From NCBI GenBank assembly GCA_029204225.1, contig MU832101.1:1-64000 (forward strand): a DNA stretch of 64,000 bases, read 5' to 3'. Position numbers and translations under genes: made by a program. Of the stretch, positions 11,501 to 24,600 are shown in pieces. Position 1 is the stretch's first letter. Each line of letters starts with the position of its first letter. Below the pieces are notes generated by a model. That model saw only the letters and a program-made list of their open reading frames with translations, did no database searches and was not told where the DNA came from. Source of the DNA: Diphasiastrum complanatum (lineage: Eukaryota > Streptophyta > Lycopodiopsida > Lycopodiales > Lycopodiaceae).

Positions 11501-14500
11501 GCCTTCGTCTTTGTGTCGATTACAAATTTTTTATTAAAATGACTATTAAGAACCATTATCCCTCACCTCGGATGGACGACTTAATGGACCGATTGAATGG
11601 TGCTAAGTATTTCACCAAATTGGACCTTAGGTCGGGGTATCATCAAATTAGAATTCACGAGGGGGATGTTTCCAAATTGTTTTTCGTTCTAGGTATGGCC
11701 ATTAGGAATTTTTAGTTTTACCCTTTGGTCTAACTAATGCCCCGACAACCTTCCAACAGACGATGAACGATATTCTTCGTCCATATCTAGGGAAGTTTCT
11801 CGTGGTATTTTTTGGACGACATTCTGCTTTATAGTAAGACTCTTGAGGAGCATGAGGCGCATTTGCATACAGTCTTAGATAATCTAAGGCATTGGGCAGA
11901 CAAAGCTTTATGCTAAGGAGTCTAAGTGTGAGTTCTTTCAAACAAGACTCAAGTACTTGGGACATATCGTTTCCGATCGAGGCCTTGAGATCGATTACGT
12001 AAGGTCCAGAAAGTTCGTGATTGGCCTATCTTGAAAACCATTAGGGAAGTTAAATCTTTTTTGGGCTTCACAGGGTTTTTCCATAAATTCATTAAAGACT
12101 ATGCCTTAATTGCATTGCCTCTAACGAATCTTCTTAAGGGAGTGAAGAAAGCCAAACGAAAAACTAAAAGGGTAATAAGAAGAAGGTCGGAAGGCGTTCG
12201 AAAATCAGTCCACTTGTTATTTGGACCGATGGACTTAATCAAAGCTTTGAAGCTTTGAAGATGTTAGTGTCTACTAGCCCCTATCTTACACATAGTGGAC
12301 CCTAGCAGACCTTTCCTAGTGGAAACGGATGCTACTGACTATGCGGTGGGTGCAGTCCTTTACCAGGATGGTAGACCTTGTGGCTTTCAAAAGCAAGAAG
12401 TTGGACCCAACTCAAAGTAGGTATTCTACTTATGAGAAGGAACTTTTTGCTGTCATCCATGCGCTAAAGATCTGGAGACATTATTTGTACGGATCTGAAA
12501 TCATGGTTATGACGGATCACGAGTCTCTTAAGTATATCTGTGATGCCTCAGACCTTAGGGGTCGTAAGGCCCGTTGGTAGGAACTCATACAAGAGTTCGA
12601 AAATTCGCCATTAAGTACCGTCAGGGTACGTCGAATTGTGTCGCTGATGCTTTGAGCCGGATTGGAGAGGTTAATCAGTTATGCTTTGTTGAGTTCCAAT
12701 CCGAGTTGTATCTTTCTTTGCGAGATCTTTGTCGAACCGATGAGTTTTTTGGTCGTACTTGGCAAGAAGTCTTGGCAGGAAGCTCTATTATGAGAAATAA
12801 TCTTGGAAAGCAGGATTCTAAGAAATCTTTCGAAGAGAAGATACTTGATGATTATTCCATTCGGAATGGTTTACTTTTCCGTAGAGGAAAAGTTTGTGTA
12901 CCAGATATCGCGGACATTAGGGCCCAAATCCTGCATGAGTGCCACCGATAGCCCTAGTGTGGGACACCTTGGTATACTGAGGACACTTGACCTTGTTAAA
13001 AGAGAATTTTATTGGCCAAAAATGAAAGATCATGTCGAGGCATATGTTCAAAAGTGTGAACAGTGCCAAGTAAATAAAGCGGAAAGACTCAAAGCAGCTG
13101 GTCTGTTACATCCGTTGGAAATTCCCAGCAAGAAGTGGGAAAGTATTTCCATGGATTTTGTGGTCGAACTTCCTAAATCTGGGAAGGATCACGATGCCAT
13201 TTGGGTAGTAGTTGACAGGCTAACCAAAATGGCGCAATTTATTCCAACAAAAACTACTGCCAAAGCTTCAAAACTTGCTCAACTCTTCGTTGAAAAGTTG
13301 TTCAGGTTGTATGGTTTGCCGAACAATATTGTTAGTGATCGTGATTCCAAGTTCACTGGCAAGTTCTGCAAGGTAGTCTTTGAGAGACTGGAAACTACTT
13401 TAAGTCTATCGTCTACGGATCACCCAGAAACCGATGGTTAGACCGAACGTGTCAACCAGTTGATGGAAGATATGCTTCGCGCATACGTTTCTAGGCGACA
13501 ATCAGATTGGGAAAAGTACCTCCCAATGGTTGAGTTCGTATACAATAGTATGAAGCATTCTGCCACTGGTTTCAGTCCTTTTATGCTCCTATACGGCTTT
13601 CAGCCTCGTTCCCCTATCTCCGTTGGACTCAAAGGCCTCAAGGTGCAAGCTGCAGCGGATTTCTTGCATGATATGCAGGAAATGTTGCAAGTGGCTAGGG
13701 AAAGCATTAGATCGGCTCAGGATGAGCCCAATTCTATGCTAATCAAAGCCTCGCTCCTCGAGAATTTGAGATCGGTGATTGGGTGTATCTTAGAATCTCA
13801 AAAGACTCTAAGACACTTCGAACGGGGAAATATCCGAAGTTATCTCCACATTTTAGCGGTCCTTTCAAAGTTCTTACAAGATTGGTAGGGCTGCGTATAA
13901 ACTAGAACTCCCTGTTGGAACTAAGGTCCATCTTGTATTCCATGTTAGTCGTTTAAAGGAATGACTTGGTGGGAAAGATGACCTGATTCCCATAGATGAT
14001 CTAGTGTTATTGGAGGATTTGATTGCTTTTGTACCAAATGAACCAGAAAGGATCAATGTTGTGTCGAATCGCGATTCGTTGAAAGAACCGCGATTTGAAA
14101 GTCCTTTTTGAAAAGGTCCAGTTCGAACCGTTTTTTTGCTGTTCGAACCGTTTTCCACAAAAAAAAAAAAAACTCGTTACCTGCTCGTCGGACGTCCTAC
14201 TCCTCGCAATAGAGTTTCAATCCCGAAGGTTCCGAGATTTCCGCACCCGAGAGAGAGAGAGAGAGAGAGAGATCCGAGACAGGATCCGCGCTCAAGAGAG
14301 AGAGAGATCCAAACAGTTTCGCGCCCGAGAGAGAGAGAGATCGAGAGAGAGAGAGAGACAAGGGTGGAGCTGTGTGTGTGTGACTGTTGACATGTGTGTG
14401 TGTGTGACTGTTGACAAATGTGTGTGTGTGTGTGTTTTTGTGTGTGTTTGACAAATGTGTGTGTGTGTGTGTTTGACAAATGTGTGTTGTGTGTGTTTGA

Positions 14501-17500
14501 CAATGTGTGTGTGTGTTTTGTCATTTTCGTGAAATTCGAATCATTGAACATTTGCTAATTTACCACTAACTAACCATGCACATGGTACATTGGAATATGA
14601 CATATGTAATATGTAATATGTATGCTGTGACATTAATGTTTTAAAAAAAAACCCTAAAACCGATTCACCGGTTCGAACCTTGGAGAAGTCGATTCTTTCC
14701 CGATTCAAACTTGATTCAAACACGGTTCGGAAGGTACCCTCAAACATTGGAAAGGATCATGGATACCCGATGTCATCAGCTGAGAAATCGTTTGATTTTT
14801 GAACATCTGATTCGTTGGAAAGGTAAGTCAAGGACACTTGGGAAAGGGGAGACGATTTGAGACTTAGATTCCTTGGTTTTTTCCCATAGAAGGAAGTTTT
14901 TATGGGGGGGGGGATGTTATGTACCATTACGGTATGCCCTTCAGTGACGGCCTCGCAAGGCGCATGACGCAGGTCTAGTGTTATCGACATGTTTAGGTGC
15001 CACGCGTCACCATCCTAGGTGGTCATGTGTCACCGACAGGACCGTGCTTGATGGGACCCACTAAGCTATGCCTATATAGTGGTGGGGTTTCCCTCTTTCC
15101 ATTCACTTAGTCTACCGGCTTGACTAGGCATGATTATGTCGATAGCTCTAGTGCATGGGGGTGGGTCGGTTGTGACCCTATGGATGGGCGGATACGGTTG
15201 CGTCGTCACTGGTATGGGGTGTGCAGTAACCCTCAAGGCAATCGGAGATCTTAGGGAGATGCAACAGATACTAAAGTCAGATAGGTGAGGGAGCAAAGTT
15301 GGTGAGCCAATAAAGTAGTCAACCACATTGTTTGCCCCCCCATGTGGGTGACATGTAAATGAAGAAGAGGATGGCCACTGCGAAAGACCATTCAAGATGG
15401 TCAACGAATGTGCCTCAATCAGCTTAAGTAGCTTCTCACCGAAAGAAGTCACTGGTGTCTCTGCATCCTGTGAAGTCTTGCTTAATCCTGTATCCAAGGG
15501 ATAAAGCTGGAAGTGATCCCTCATCAGCGTGAAACTCAGACTGTTTCGTGGACGTGCGGGCATTAAAATCTCCCGCTAATAAGATATACCCCTGTAGAGA
15601 GAAGCTGGCTATGTCATCTGAAAGAACCTGGAATGGGTCACCACCAAAATCTACAAAAACAGAAGTCTGAGGAGCAATATAGCAAACTGCCAAGAATACA
15701 TCCTGAGAAAGCCCCAATGCCTGTCCAAAAAACTGAAACCAAATGAAGCAAGCAAATGAATCCTGCTTAACCAACCTGAAAACTGAAGAACAAGCATCCC
15801 TATATAAGTAGGCCACTCCTCCTGATCCACGTGAAGTTTTCCCCCTCATAAATGGTCTGAATGCTGAGTACCAAGAATGATCCTTAACACACGGAAGAGG
15901 ACAATACTTAAGACTCGTGAGTTTCTGCCAATAAAAGAATGTCACATCGACCAAGAAAATCTTGTAAATCACATGTTGTTGATGATGAATGAAAACCATT
16001 ACAATTCGAAAAGCCTAATTTGAGCTTATTCGGGGATCTCGGGCTGCTCCTAAGCCCGGGAGCCCCGAGACCCTAGTATGCAGGTTTGTCATAAAATCTC
16101 GGTTTCCCGTCGATGAAAACTACCTTTTGGCCTCTTTCTTTTGCTTCAAGAAGGATTTGGTCATCATCCATAAAAATAAAGGTGCCTTTGAGATTGCCCC
16201 TAAGCTTTAAGGCTGCAATACGTTGTTCTATCGAACGAAACTTAAAAAACAGTAGGTTATCATCAAATTTGCCTCTCCATGCAGTGTCCGAACCATCTAC
16301 TGTGTGAGAGAGTTTGTTGGTGAGCAGGTCTTTAGCTTCGTCAATGGGTTTGGGATCCATCTTACATGAATGTTAAGAGATTTGTTTTGCTCTTCTTTCC
16401 TGTTCCGAAAGAACAGATTCTATGGTGGACTCAACAAGAACATTCTTAACATTCGGTTCAGATTTACCTTCTTCAACAGTGAGGCCCATGTTCTTCTCCC
16501 CTTTTCCAAAGAAGTATCTTTTTCCGCTGTTTCTTCAAGCAGGTCCTGTTCTCCTTTGTCCTCATCCAGCTGCCCCTTAAGTTGCAAATTTTCATCTTGT
16601 AAGTCCCTCAATTTCGCTTGACCTTGCCATTTTCCGCTTCCAAAGAGCTTATACGTTGCTTATTCTTGTTATAAGAAAGAAGCTTAATTCATAGACAAGA
16701 AATCCCTCCACAGATTTAGAGGGAGTGTAATCATAAGACATAAGAGCAGAGACAGGTTCCGAGATAGGGGTAGATGTCGGACACGTGAGCGGGAATGACT
16801 TTTACATTCGTTTCTAAGCAGTGTGTAACAGCACTCAATCTTTCACATTTAACTTGTATACTTCTTTCAATATGGCTTTGCGCTCATCACTTGCTTAACT
16901 GTTCTTAACAATCTCAAGTTTTGTAGTGCTTTTCTATTTACCAGTTACATTCAACAACCTCTTATCCTCATCTTATGAGTTTTACTCTTGGACACTGAAA
17001 TTCTTTTTTCACTCCCACTGATTGTATGTATCCATTTTGATCACTTTAGGATCTACATGGATAGTGATTTTCTCACTTCAAATTTATATAGTGTCAAAAT
17101 ATCTGCGGGTTACACCTTTTTTTGGTCTTAAAGTTATTGCATACATGATGGTGGATGCTAGGGAGAAAGGGGAGGCACTAGTAGCTGAGCTGGGAGAAAG
17201 GACAAAGTATTTGGCTATTGACATCGAAGATGAATCATCCCTGAGATCAGTGCTTGATGGTGACTGCAGTGCCAGAACAAGTTCAACTGCATACTGCCAG
17301 CTTTTTAGAAAGTACAGTTTGAAATTACGCAGTACCAAACTTTTCTATTAGGAGGCTTACTAGCAGACTTGAATGCAGATGCCGATCTCGTAATCCATGC
17401 GGCTGGTCCCTTTCAGCGCCGTGAGAAGTGCAGTGTCCTAGAAGCTGCTATACACAGCAAGGTCTAATTTTGAGATTTTGATCTTGTGTTTCATTTATAG

Positions 17501-20500
17501 TTTTGTTTGTGTTTCTTCATGACCGCATTTGTGCAATTTCAGACTAGAATTGTGAAACTGTTCCTTTCGAAGGATGATGCCTTAATGTAACAAAATGTGC
17601 CCTTTTCATCAAGTTTGTTTGCTTTTAGTTTTATTGATGACCTCTCCTGTGGTTTGGAATATCCGCACAGGTTAGTTACGTTGATGTCTGTGATGATCTG
17701 CAATATGCGCAACGAGCTAAGCAATTACATGCTAAGGCAGTTGCCTCAAATGTTTCAGCAATAGTCTCAGCAGGCATTTATCCCGGAGTTAGCAACAGTA
17801 AGCCTTCATGAGACCTTTTGGCATTGAATCTATACAAACGATTTAGAATTTGTGCAAAATGTTCGAATCTTGCAACATAGAGAATGATCTTCTTGGGGTT
17901 GACTCTTAAGGGTAGATTTTCCAGTTGCTCAATGGGGATTCAGTTACCATATGATGCATCTAATGCTTAAATGTCTCGTCAGTAATGGCAGCAGAACTTG
18001 TCCGCTCGGCTATAACAGGTTCAGCTGATGGTTCAGTTAGTAAACCCGACCGTTTGCGGTAGGCTTCATTCTCATGCGAACGTTCAATTTGGAGCAGGAA
18101 TTGTAATTTTTTTTTTGACAGAACTGTTTCACATTCTCAGAATCCGTTCAAAAATTGTCTTATAGAAGTGACCTAGTGTACACTACTTCTAAGTTCTCCT
18201 TATGCCATTTAGCATCTGTTGTCTTGTCCATCTACTTGAAGTGACACATTGGACCATCAGCTTTCTTGTTGCTTGATCAGGAAAATTTTGAACAGTGTAA
18301 AGGCTGTACTCAGCTACCCTAGTTTAGGTATGGCCTTTTCTGGGTTCTGATGTTCAGATTCTAAGAACGTTTTCAGGTTTTCTTACTTTACAGCTGGATC
18401 TGGTGGGGTGGGTCCCACCATACTTGCGACAAGCTTTCTTCTGCTAGGGGAAGAGGTCTTGGCTTACAGTCAAGGTAGTTTTTCCTGAATTAGTCAGCTA
18501 TTTTAGCAATTAGTGTCATCTTTTGTTTCAGTTGATGCCATTAAATGAAGAATAGGTAAGGGAGACCGTTCTATTTTCATCAAATTCTTATCAGAAGTAA
18601 ACTTAGAGATGCTAAGAGTTTGCTACTCTTTGTAGGTGAGCAAGTGAAAAGGAGGCCTTATAGTAGCGAGCTTTTAGTTGATTTTGGAAAAGGCATTGGC
18701 AAGAGAAATGTGTACTTACTGTGAGTCTCCAAGCTCACCCTGAGCCTGTTTAGTATGTGCTTGAATGGTGTTATCCTTCGACTGTCACCATATAAACATC
18801 ACTTTTCTTTGAGTCCAGCAGATCTATTGGCAGAACTTACAGCTAAGTCCATAAGATTATCTGCGAGAGTTGAATCCTCTTTATAGATTGTATATGAAAG
18901 GAACCGGAGTAACTAATATAAACAACATGGTGATGCCTTTAGAATCTAAATGATCCCTCATTTGGAAAGGATGTGCTGTTTTTGAAAATGCAAGCTTTTT
19001 CAAATTCAGCATGCTAATTCTTATCATACCTATGGACAAATCCTCAGGGAGTGCAAACACTTGGCTTTCAAACCTAAAGTGTCTCTTTAATTTTTGGTTT
19101 ACTTTTGGAAAAAATGAAACATTCAAGGATTTAACAAATTGCTATTTAATCAAATTATTTAAGGTTCTTGGCCCACATTACAGTTGGTGATCATGAACTC
19201 TTTCATTTGAAGAATTTTACCTGTAATGTTGGTGCATCTAACATTTTCTGGATTTCAGAATTGTCATCTCTCTAACGTTAAAATGTAGTAGAACCCTCAT
19301 TGGAGATTAAAAACACTTTTCATTGTGGGTTTGTACATTTTCGGAACTCAGAAAGCCTTCTTTACACGGGTAATCTCTAAGCTTATCTCAAGGTTGAGGA
19401 AACCAAGCAAAACTTGAGTCTAGACTCTATTGACATTCCATGAGCAAGATTTGAGCCTGATTTTCAAAACTTGGGACTTATGGAAGGAACTGGAGTTTAA
19501 TTGACGGACCAATAGGAAATCATGAAAATAATTTTGTATTCTCTTTTCAGAAAATCATATGTTCCTTTAGTAGAATATTTGACATTTCAAGATCATGTAT
19601 ACTAAGGTTGCTCTTTTGTAGATAAGGCACATTCTGCATCTTCTTAAGAGGTTGTCTTTTGGTGGTTTGTACTGGCTTGGCATGATTCAATTTAACTTGT
19701 GCAATAACTACTGTTTTTGGATTGGTGCACCAAATTCAGTACATGACAGTGAAAGTGGGCATGTGCAGAAATTTACCTGAAGTCACCTCTGCTTTTGAGG
19801 TGCTAGGTGTTCCAACTGTTAGTGCTCGTTTTGGTACAGCTCCAGAGTTTTGGAACTGGGCTATGGCTGCTGTGGCTAGGTTTGCTTCCAAAGTTAGTTG
19901 CCTGTGCCCTTATTTAAAAGTTTTGGGCATGGCCTGCGTGTTGTGTGCTTGTTTTTGCCCATTGAAACTGCTAAACTGTGCAGATCTTGCCAAATTGTTT
20001 TTTGAAACTTGGAAGAATTTAGTTGATCACCTAGTTGCATATCACATTTCATTATCAGGCTATCACAATTTTTGTACCGCATTTCCTTGGAAAGAAAAGA
20101 AAGTTCAAGCTTGGAACAAATCACCCATTTGCCAAGTTGTGATCTAGTGCAATGTCCCTGTTGTAACCATTCTTTTGGGAGTCCTCATCTATGTTAGTGT
20201 AGAATCATAGAGTAAATGCAGATGTAGTTCAATTGTGTTAACATTTTAAAAAAGAAAAAAATAATTTCATGATGAATTCGTTGATTCTGCTTCCGTAAGT
20301 CTATTCGGGATGCCCTGAGTAAGTGCAGACTGTTTGACACCATCGTCACCCCTTCGGCCTTGTATGCAGCAGAGATATGGTGTATAGGACTATCATCTTC
20401 ACACTGGTCCAGCATTTCACGCTTATAGACCACCATGTTAGCGTGAATGATCCGAGCGAAGCCCTCGGTTCCACATGAGATCATCCTCGCGGAGTTCGCC

Positions 20501-21639
20501 ACCCCCCCTATTCAAATTGAGGCAGCCTTCCAGCTTATCACATACATCCAGAGAGCTCAGGCACTTCCTGATACAGAGCAGCGATATACACGGCTTGCAC
20601 TCATGTCCTCTCATCACCTTCAGACTTAGGGATACCGGCTATCATGGTTCTCTCAGGCATCACACTTCCTCATGGAAGCATTTGATATCACTATCAATGA
20701 TCTCCCTTTGGGTACACATCAGTACTTTAGACGTTTTTTATACAGAGCATATCTCGATCGTACTTGGCGACACCAGCTGGGGGTTAAGCCTGACTACTAC
20801 CGGGGACTCACTTTCTGGAGCAAGATGCCACTGGTCTTCCAGTTTTACCTCGCTATTTGTCCTCTAAACTATCACACGGTCTCCATTTCACTTTGGGACA
20901 GTTCAGAATCTCCTCACATCAGTTGGCTATTGAGACAAGCAAATTCCAGGGTACACCACGAGAGGAGAGACTATGCCTACTATGTTCCCTACATGAGATA
21001 GAGTCCAAGGAGCACTTCATCTTCAGATGCCCCATATATTATGAGATCAGATGGAGATATCACTGTTTATTCCGTGACATGCCTACTACACTCAGAGCAC
21101 TGATTGGATATGAGGACTCTCCCTGTGTCGCACTTATGCTACGGGAGATGGTCTTGTTGTGCCAGGTTATGTACTAGTTAGCTCACCAACCACTTCCTAG
21201 CTCTCAGGCTCAGATTACGTCTTTCTTCACCAGGAGACGGACACTGTCTGATGACGATGACGACGACATACCACCTCACCGATGTCAGAGACAGTGTATC
21301 ACTCATACCCATGCAGCAGTTCGCACTTCACACCATGTTACGAGAGCACACAGTTTTCACCCTCCTAGACGACATCAGTGACGGTCCATGTTACCTCCTG
21401 TTGTAGCTCGTATCACATCTTTTTTCAGCAGCAACACTACATGATATTACTCTAGTCCTGGCAGCTATTTTGCTCCCCCCTTATGGACAGTTGGCAGTTT
21501 GTAGTTTACAGTTATATTGCTTATTTCTCTTTTATGCATAGTTTTTTCTTGGAGACGTTTATATACGCTCCCATGATACTTGACATGTGCTCCATTTGGT
21601 CTTATATGCCTTTTGGCATGGAAAAGACATTAGTAAAGC

Positions 21640-21696
<57 letters not shown>

Positions 21697-24600
21697 GCCC
21701 TCTCACCCTCCTCTATGCCACTACCCTACTTGTGCTTGATAGTAGCTCCTATTGGCAGGCCCTTCATTGGAGCTACCATCGTCACTCCTACTTGCATTCT
21801 TAGTTGACTCCTACCTGGATTGTGCACTCCTACTTGCATTCTTAGTTGACTCCTACCTGGATTGTGAACTGGCTCCCATAGCCCTCAACAAATTTTCTTG
21901 CAATTGGCTCTCATAGTATCCTTAGTAGAAACTTCTCTTTTGCTTGCCTCATTGGAGTTGCCATCATTGTTCCTACCTGCCCTCGATGGACACATTGGTA
22001 ATGGACCCCTTGAATGAAATAGAATCCTGTGTTGCACCTGCCATCTGCTATCCTCTTTAGGTGCGCGATGGCTTGTACATCCTAGCAATGGATGCTAAAA
22101 GAAAACATGAGGAAAGGGTCCAATACTAGATGATTCTTAGGATATTCTAGATGGGACAACTCATGCTCATGTGGATGTGGACATTGACAAATGTCATGGG
22201 TCACACAATACTAGAGAGGAGGTTACACGATTTAGATGTTGCAGAGATTCCAGTCAAAACAAGTTCTCATCAATACACATAATGTTCCAATTGTGGCAGG
22301 GGTTACATGTATAGATGGGGTCAAGGACCATTTTCATTCTCTTCTTGGATCTATGCTCAAGAATAAGGTATTCTTGGATCCAGTATTTCATTAGTCTTCA
22401 TCTATTATGGCTATTAGATGAACAACTTTGCTTTTTGGTTCGTCTCAATCCGGGGTTGTTTGGATAGAAAACGAGCCACGTTTGCTAGCTATGGTGGAAG
22501 TTGTCGGTTTTCTGATTTTTTATTAGTTGTTTATCGGCTGTTAACATTTTTTAGAAACTAATAATATTTTCGACCTTGATTTGAGAATAAGAATCGTAAA
22601 GAAAATTCTATAAAAATTTTGACTGTTTTTTTTTGTAGACAGTAAAATTTTTTACGATTTTTTTCTTGATTCTGTAGAAGCCCTATTGACTGTTCGTACA
22701 GTCGTACGGACAATCGTAAATTAAAAATAAATAAATAAATGAATTTTTGTTCTGTGGCAGGCGCCGTCGCCCGCACGCGTGGATCTGCGGACCTGTCTGC
22801 CTCGAGACCTGTCCGTACAGGGATTCCCCTGGTTGTCTTGGTTTTTGTGCCGCTCAACAGTCAGTGGCTTGGCAGCCGCACTATGCAGAGGGATGGGGAG
22901 GATGGAAGGGGGAGGGAACATCTACATCCCTCCTTCAATTGTCAACATATTAGTACCTTTTAAAACAAAGTACTTTTGGAAGTGAGGCTTCAAGCCTTTT
23001 GAACTTAAAGCTATAAAACTCTCCTGTACTTCAAAAGTACATCTTGAACTATTAAGATAAAGTTTACAAAGTCTTATTAACTTTGTAAATCAAATGTGAA
23101 TACAAAGTCTTGGAAACCCTGTAAAACTTTGTAAAACTTATTGTACTTTAGAGAGTACATTAAAAAAGTTTATTTAACTTTGATTACAAAGTTATTAAAC
23201 AAAAGCAAACTTAACTTTTAAAGTTTCTAAGCTAACTTTTTAAGTTTGTTTTGCAAGCTTATCTATTTGTAAACATAAAAAGCTATCTTAAAGTATACCT
23301 TTGCTTTTAACATTTTAAAGAAGGGGAGGAAATAAAAGAAAAGTACACAGCCTATACTTGCAGGTTGTACGTGTTGCAAGTACTGACCTGTGTGCCTTTT
23401 CCCCTCTTCTTGAGCCTCTTTCTTGGCCTCTCTCATCCTCCTTGTAAAGCTCCACCTGCACATACAAAAAATTTTGCAACCCAACCATCTTCATCACTTT
23501 TTGAGAGGAAAAGTCTTTTTTCCTCCACCTCCTCCTCTTGAACATACAATTGTACCTACACCTCCTCCTAAGTCTAAGGACAAGCCTTAAAGGACTTCTA
23601 GGTGCTTCTTTGGCCCATAAGGCCAAGAGGTCAAGGTGGTGACCCAAAAGGTGAGTGCGGACGTGACCCAAGTGACCCTTGGGTGAGGTGGCATAGGGAG
23701 GGTGGTGGCCATGTGTTTTGAGGGTAGGTGGACCCCATAAGGGGATGCCACTTGTTTTTGGGCCCATGTGCTTGCTAGGTGGCGTCCATAAGGCCTGCCA
23801 CCCAGCAAAGTCAAAGGAAGGAAATGCTTCTTGGTTTCCAAGGGGAGGCTCGAACCTGGGACCAAAGAAACTTTGGATGCCAAGCCAACCAACTGAGCCA
23901 ACCCCGTTGGGTCAAAGGAAGGAAATGGTGTGAGGTGGGGGGTAAAGGCTCCATCTTCACCATTGAGGAGCTTAATTGTTGCCTAGTCTCCTTGAGTTGT
24001 AGTCTCAAGCTCCCTAAGCCACTTTGTAGCGAAGCTCTTGCTGTTGTTCCTTCACCTTTTACCTTAATGCGCCATGGACCCTGCTATGCCCTCGGGTGAA
24101 GGTCCATCCCACCTCCTCTGATGATGTAGATACCAATCAACTTGTACAAGCCTTGAATTTGTTGCAAAACCAAATCCTGGATATGCAAGCTAAGCATGTT
24201 GCGGCCGAGCAAGAGTGGAGTTCTTCAACGCACTCGCGGTCCGCTCTCCTTTATCCTATGTTTAATCCGGAATTTTTTTGGGTGAAAAGAAGGACCGACA
24301 TCCAGATGTTGTATTGCCGTGGCTCGATCAGTGGAATAGCCATGTTTCCATGCATGACCTGCCTGATAGTACAAAGATCGCTTCTGCCCTCATGTTTTTA
24401 CGCGGTAAGGCGTTCACATGGTGGCAGGATCTGAAGGAAAGGGCTGGTGCCCCTTCCACGTGGGATGTCTTTCAGTAAGCCTTTAAAACGGCTTTTCTTC
24501 CGGTATTGGATGACTTTGAGCATTGGCGGCGTTTCGCCACTGTGCAGATGGGTACTAGTTTTGCCCCGATTCGCTTCGCGAATCGATCCTATCTTATTAA

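Larger units (their letters stand above)
13889..14900 (+). pseudogene. Gypsy-1 integrase C-terminus and chromodomain, split by an insertion
   Basis: Reading across frames, a [12 protein letters not shown]-like motif (about 13927-13962) is followed after the 14054-14749 insertion by HLIRWKGKS and the aromatic/acidic remains of a chromodomain (about 14795-14880). The parallel segment in Gypsy-2 (27450-27740) reads FLVRWNGK. Chromodomains of chromoviruses help direct integration to chromatin. Confidence 0.7.
7974..15266 (+). mobile_element. Gypsy-1: Ty3/gypsy LTR retrotransposon with terminal features, coding decayed
   Basis: The ends are TGTTATG...AACA, flanked by the direct repeat GATAC at 7969-7973 and 15267-15271. 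The order is 5' LTR, PBS, gag, protease, RT, RNase H, integrase, chromodomain, polypurine tract, 3' LTR. RT before integrase makes it Ty3/gypsy, and the chromodomain suggests a chromovirus. Coding is broken by several stops and frameshifts (about 10093, 10456, 11715, 11812, 12255, 12580, 13441). It is inserted in LINE-B, within intron 1 of the host gene, in the gene's sense orientation. A 696-bp hAT-type element sits in its 3' coding part. Confidence 0.92.
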
